Source: Phytoseiulus persimilis (taxonomy: Eukaryota > Arthropoda > Arachnida > Mesostigmata > Phytoseiidae). Taken from it: a stretch of 64,000 bases of DNA. Location: positions 36,270,001 to 36,334,000 of the forward strand of contig CM075101.1 of the NCBI GenBank assembly GCA_037576195.1. The letters run 5' to 3'. This document shows, piece by piece, positions 62,835 to 64,000 of this stretch. Positions within the stretch are counted from its first letter, which is position 1, and the number at the start of each line of letters is the position of its first letter. A program made the position numbers and the translations under genes. The notes under the pieces were generated by a model, which was not told where the DNA came from, made no database searches, and saw only the letters and a list, made by a program, of their open reading frames with translations.

Positions 62835-63209
62835 TCACCACCAGCCGTAGCCTTTGCCGTATCCGTAGCCACCGTATCCATGGCCGCCATATCCGTAGCC
62901 TGCATATCCGATGCCTCTCCCGAAACCGTATCCTCCGTAACCGAAGCCGTAACCTTTTCCGTAACCGAAACCGATGCTTTTCCCGTACGGATAATAACCA
63001 TACACTCCGTGGTGGTAGTAGCGAGGGTAGTATTGGTAATAGGACTTGTACACGGGGTACTTGTAGTAAGGAGCGATTTTACCGTAGCCGTGACCTCCGT
63101 AGCCTAAGCCATATCCTCCGTATCCGAGACCATAACCGAAACCATAGTAGCTGCTCTCGACGTAGACAGCTGCAGCGATGAGGCAGAGGACAACTGCGAG
63201 ACGACTCAT
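62835..63209 (-). CDS. Gly/Tyr-rich secreted structural protein, 124 residues
   Basis: A single open exon from the ATG at 63209 to TAG. The signal peptide MSRLAVVLCLIAAAVYVESS is clear. The mature chain is almost entirely GYG, GGYG and GYGKG units with two flanking blocks around a central Tyr/Lys/Pro/His segment (APYYKYPVYKSYYQYYPRYY). No cysteine is present in the mature part. The composition matches glycine/tyrosine-rich cuticle or silk-like proteins of arthropods, which form flexible extracellular material and can be cross-linked through tyrosine; that function is inferred. An AG acceptor-like site (ATTACAG) lies two bases before the ATG, so a 5' UTR intron is likely. A polyadenylation signal follows at 62783. 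Confidence 0.85.
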   Translation of the reverse strand: MSRLAVVLCLIAAAVYVESSYYGFGYGLGYGGYGLGYGGHGYGKIAPYYKYPVYKSYYQYYPRYYHHGVYGYYPYGKSIGFGYGKGYGFGYGGYGFGRGIGYAGYGYGGHGYGGYGYGKGYGWW

Positions 63210-63591
63210 GACTGTAATGGCGAGGAGAGCAGATTAGAGCAGGGCCGTCGCATATTGTACCGCACATTGAGTAGCATCTTAAAGAGAAGAAACGTTGGAT
63301 GGACCGAACGTGTGGAGGGGCTTTTTTTCTCGGATACCGACTTCAGAGATCACTAATTTTTCCCCTCTGGTTTCAATCCCGAGTTTTGAACCGCAATTTC
63401 CACGAACACGTCGAATGATTCTTTCGAGCAATTCGGAATCAAGAATATCGGTTAGCGCACCTTCAAGCTCGGAACAGATCGCAAATGACTACGGATACCC
63501 AGGTGAGACATGGGGAATTTATTGCAGCTCCGGGGAGAGGATGTCAGCTTTATTTTCGGTAGCCAACGATTCGCGAAGGCGTGACCAGCTA

Positions 63592-64000
63592 ATGTTACTC
63601 CTTCTGCTAAATACACTTCTCGCTGATATATCCTCTCAGAATCTGTTTGAGACAACAGAGAACTTCTGTGATCCGGAAACTCGCTTCACTGAGAACCGTT
63701 CCGTCGAGCCTGGCTGCTGGCTTGAGAATAGACGCTCTCAAATTGATTCCGGTTGTGCCAAGTTCTCGTCCGACGAGACAGGCCATTGTGGAGCTTCTTC
63801 TTGAGGGACATCTGTACACCCTCTGACCAGATCCACTCGCGGTTCCCTTAGACAGAGAAACACTGAAAATTGAGTTGAACTTCCACGATGGGACAGATCG
63901 CATGGGCGCGTTTCAAAGCATCGTACCTCTGTGTCCGATCGACATTGCATCCTCGAACGCAAAGAGGAAGCTCATCGGAAACCAGGCTCATCGATCATTC
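63592..64000 (+). CDS. Secreted protein, 5' part, runs off the right edge
   Basis: The ATG at 63592 encodes a hydrophobic leader (MLLLLLNTLLADISS). The chain then has three cysteines within about 30 residues (NFCDPET, PGCWLEN, SGCAKF). Read straight on it stops at TGA near 63804, but a 43-bp intron, 63788-63830 (GTGGAG to ACCAG, phase 1), opens into a clean frame that continues to the window end (LKIELNFHDGTDRMGAFQSI). The donor is weak, but phases agree and the second exon has its own good acceptor. The family is not recognised. It is divergent from the Gly/Tyr-rich gene, with 382 bp between the two start codons. Confidence 0.42.

Overview
The window looks like nuclear DNA of a compact arthropod genome. 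Base composition is near 50% GC, introns are mostly 43-150 bp with canonical GT-AG ends, and there are no bacterial-style operons or Shine-Dalgarno spacing. The recognisable proteins are animal ones: an ionotropic-receptor family channel, a two-pore channel, an Hmx homeodomain factor, a chitin-binding peritrophin-type protein and cuticle-type structural proteins. A chelicerate, for example a mesostigmatid mite, would fit the small introns and composition, but nothing seen here fixes the species.

Layout, left to right. 1-500: 5' part of a minus-strand chitin-binding secreted protein that runs off the left edge. 1213-3728: an eight-exon plus-strand ionotropic receptor. 3729-13273: mostly intergenic, with a 133-bp tandem duplication and one copy of a dispersed repeat. 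13274-14064: possible small secreted protein. 16532-17600: minus-strand uncharacterised protein of about 326 residues. 18289-21574: complete two-pore channel of 812 residues in three coding exons. 22086-27335: intergenic, with a second repeat copy and a weak membrane-protein candidate. 27336-43835: Hmx gene, two coding exons separated by a 15.2-kb intron that may hold nested exons and carries poly-G tracts and microsatellites. 48322-50627: four-exon secreted orphan protein, followed by a 518-bp inverted-repeat element. 50657-58488: mostly non-coding as far as can be seen. 58674-59115: minus-strand cuticle-type protein with a 15-nt first coding exon. 62835-63209: minus-strand Gly/Tyr-rich secreted protein. 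63592 to the right edge: start of another secreted protein.

Exon models were built by hand from splice signals and reading-phase agreement. The two-pore channel, Hmx, ionotropic receptor, chitin-binding and cuticle genes are well supported. The orphan genes rest on open frame, signal peptides and matching intron phases only. The genes do not form one pathway: they are independent loci for chemosensation or ion transport (receptor and channel), developmental transcription (Hmx) and extracellular matrix or cuticle (chitin-binding and Gly/Tyr-rich proteins).
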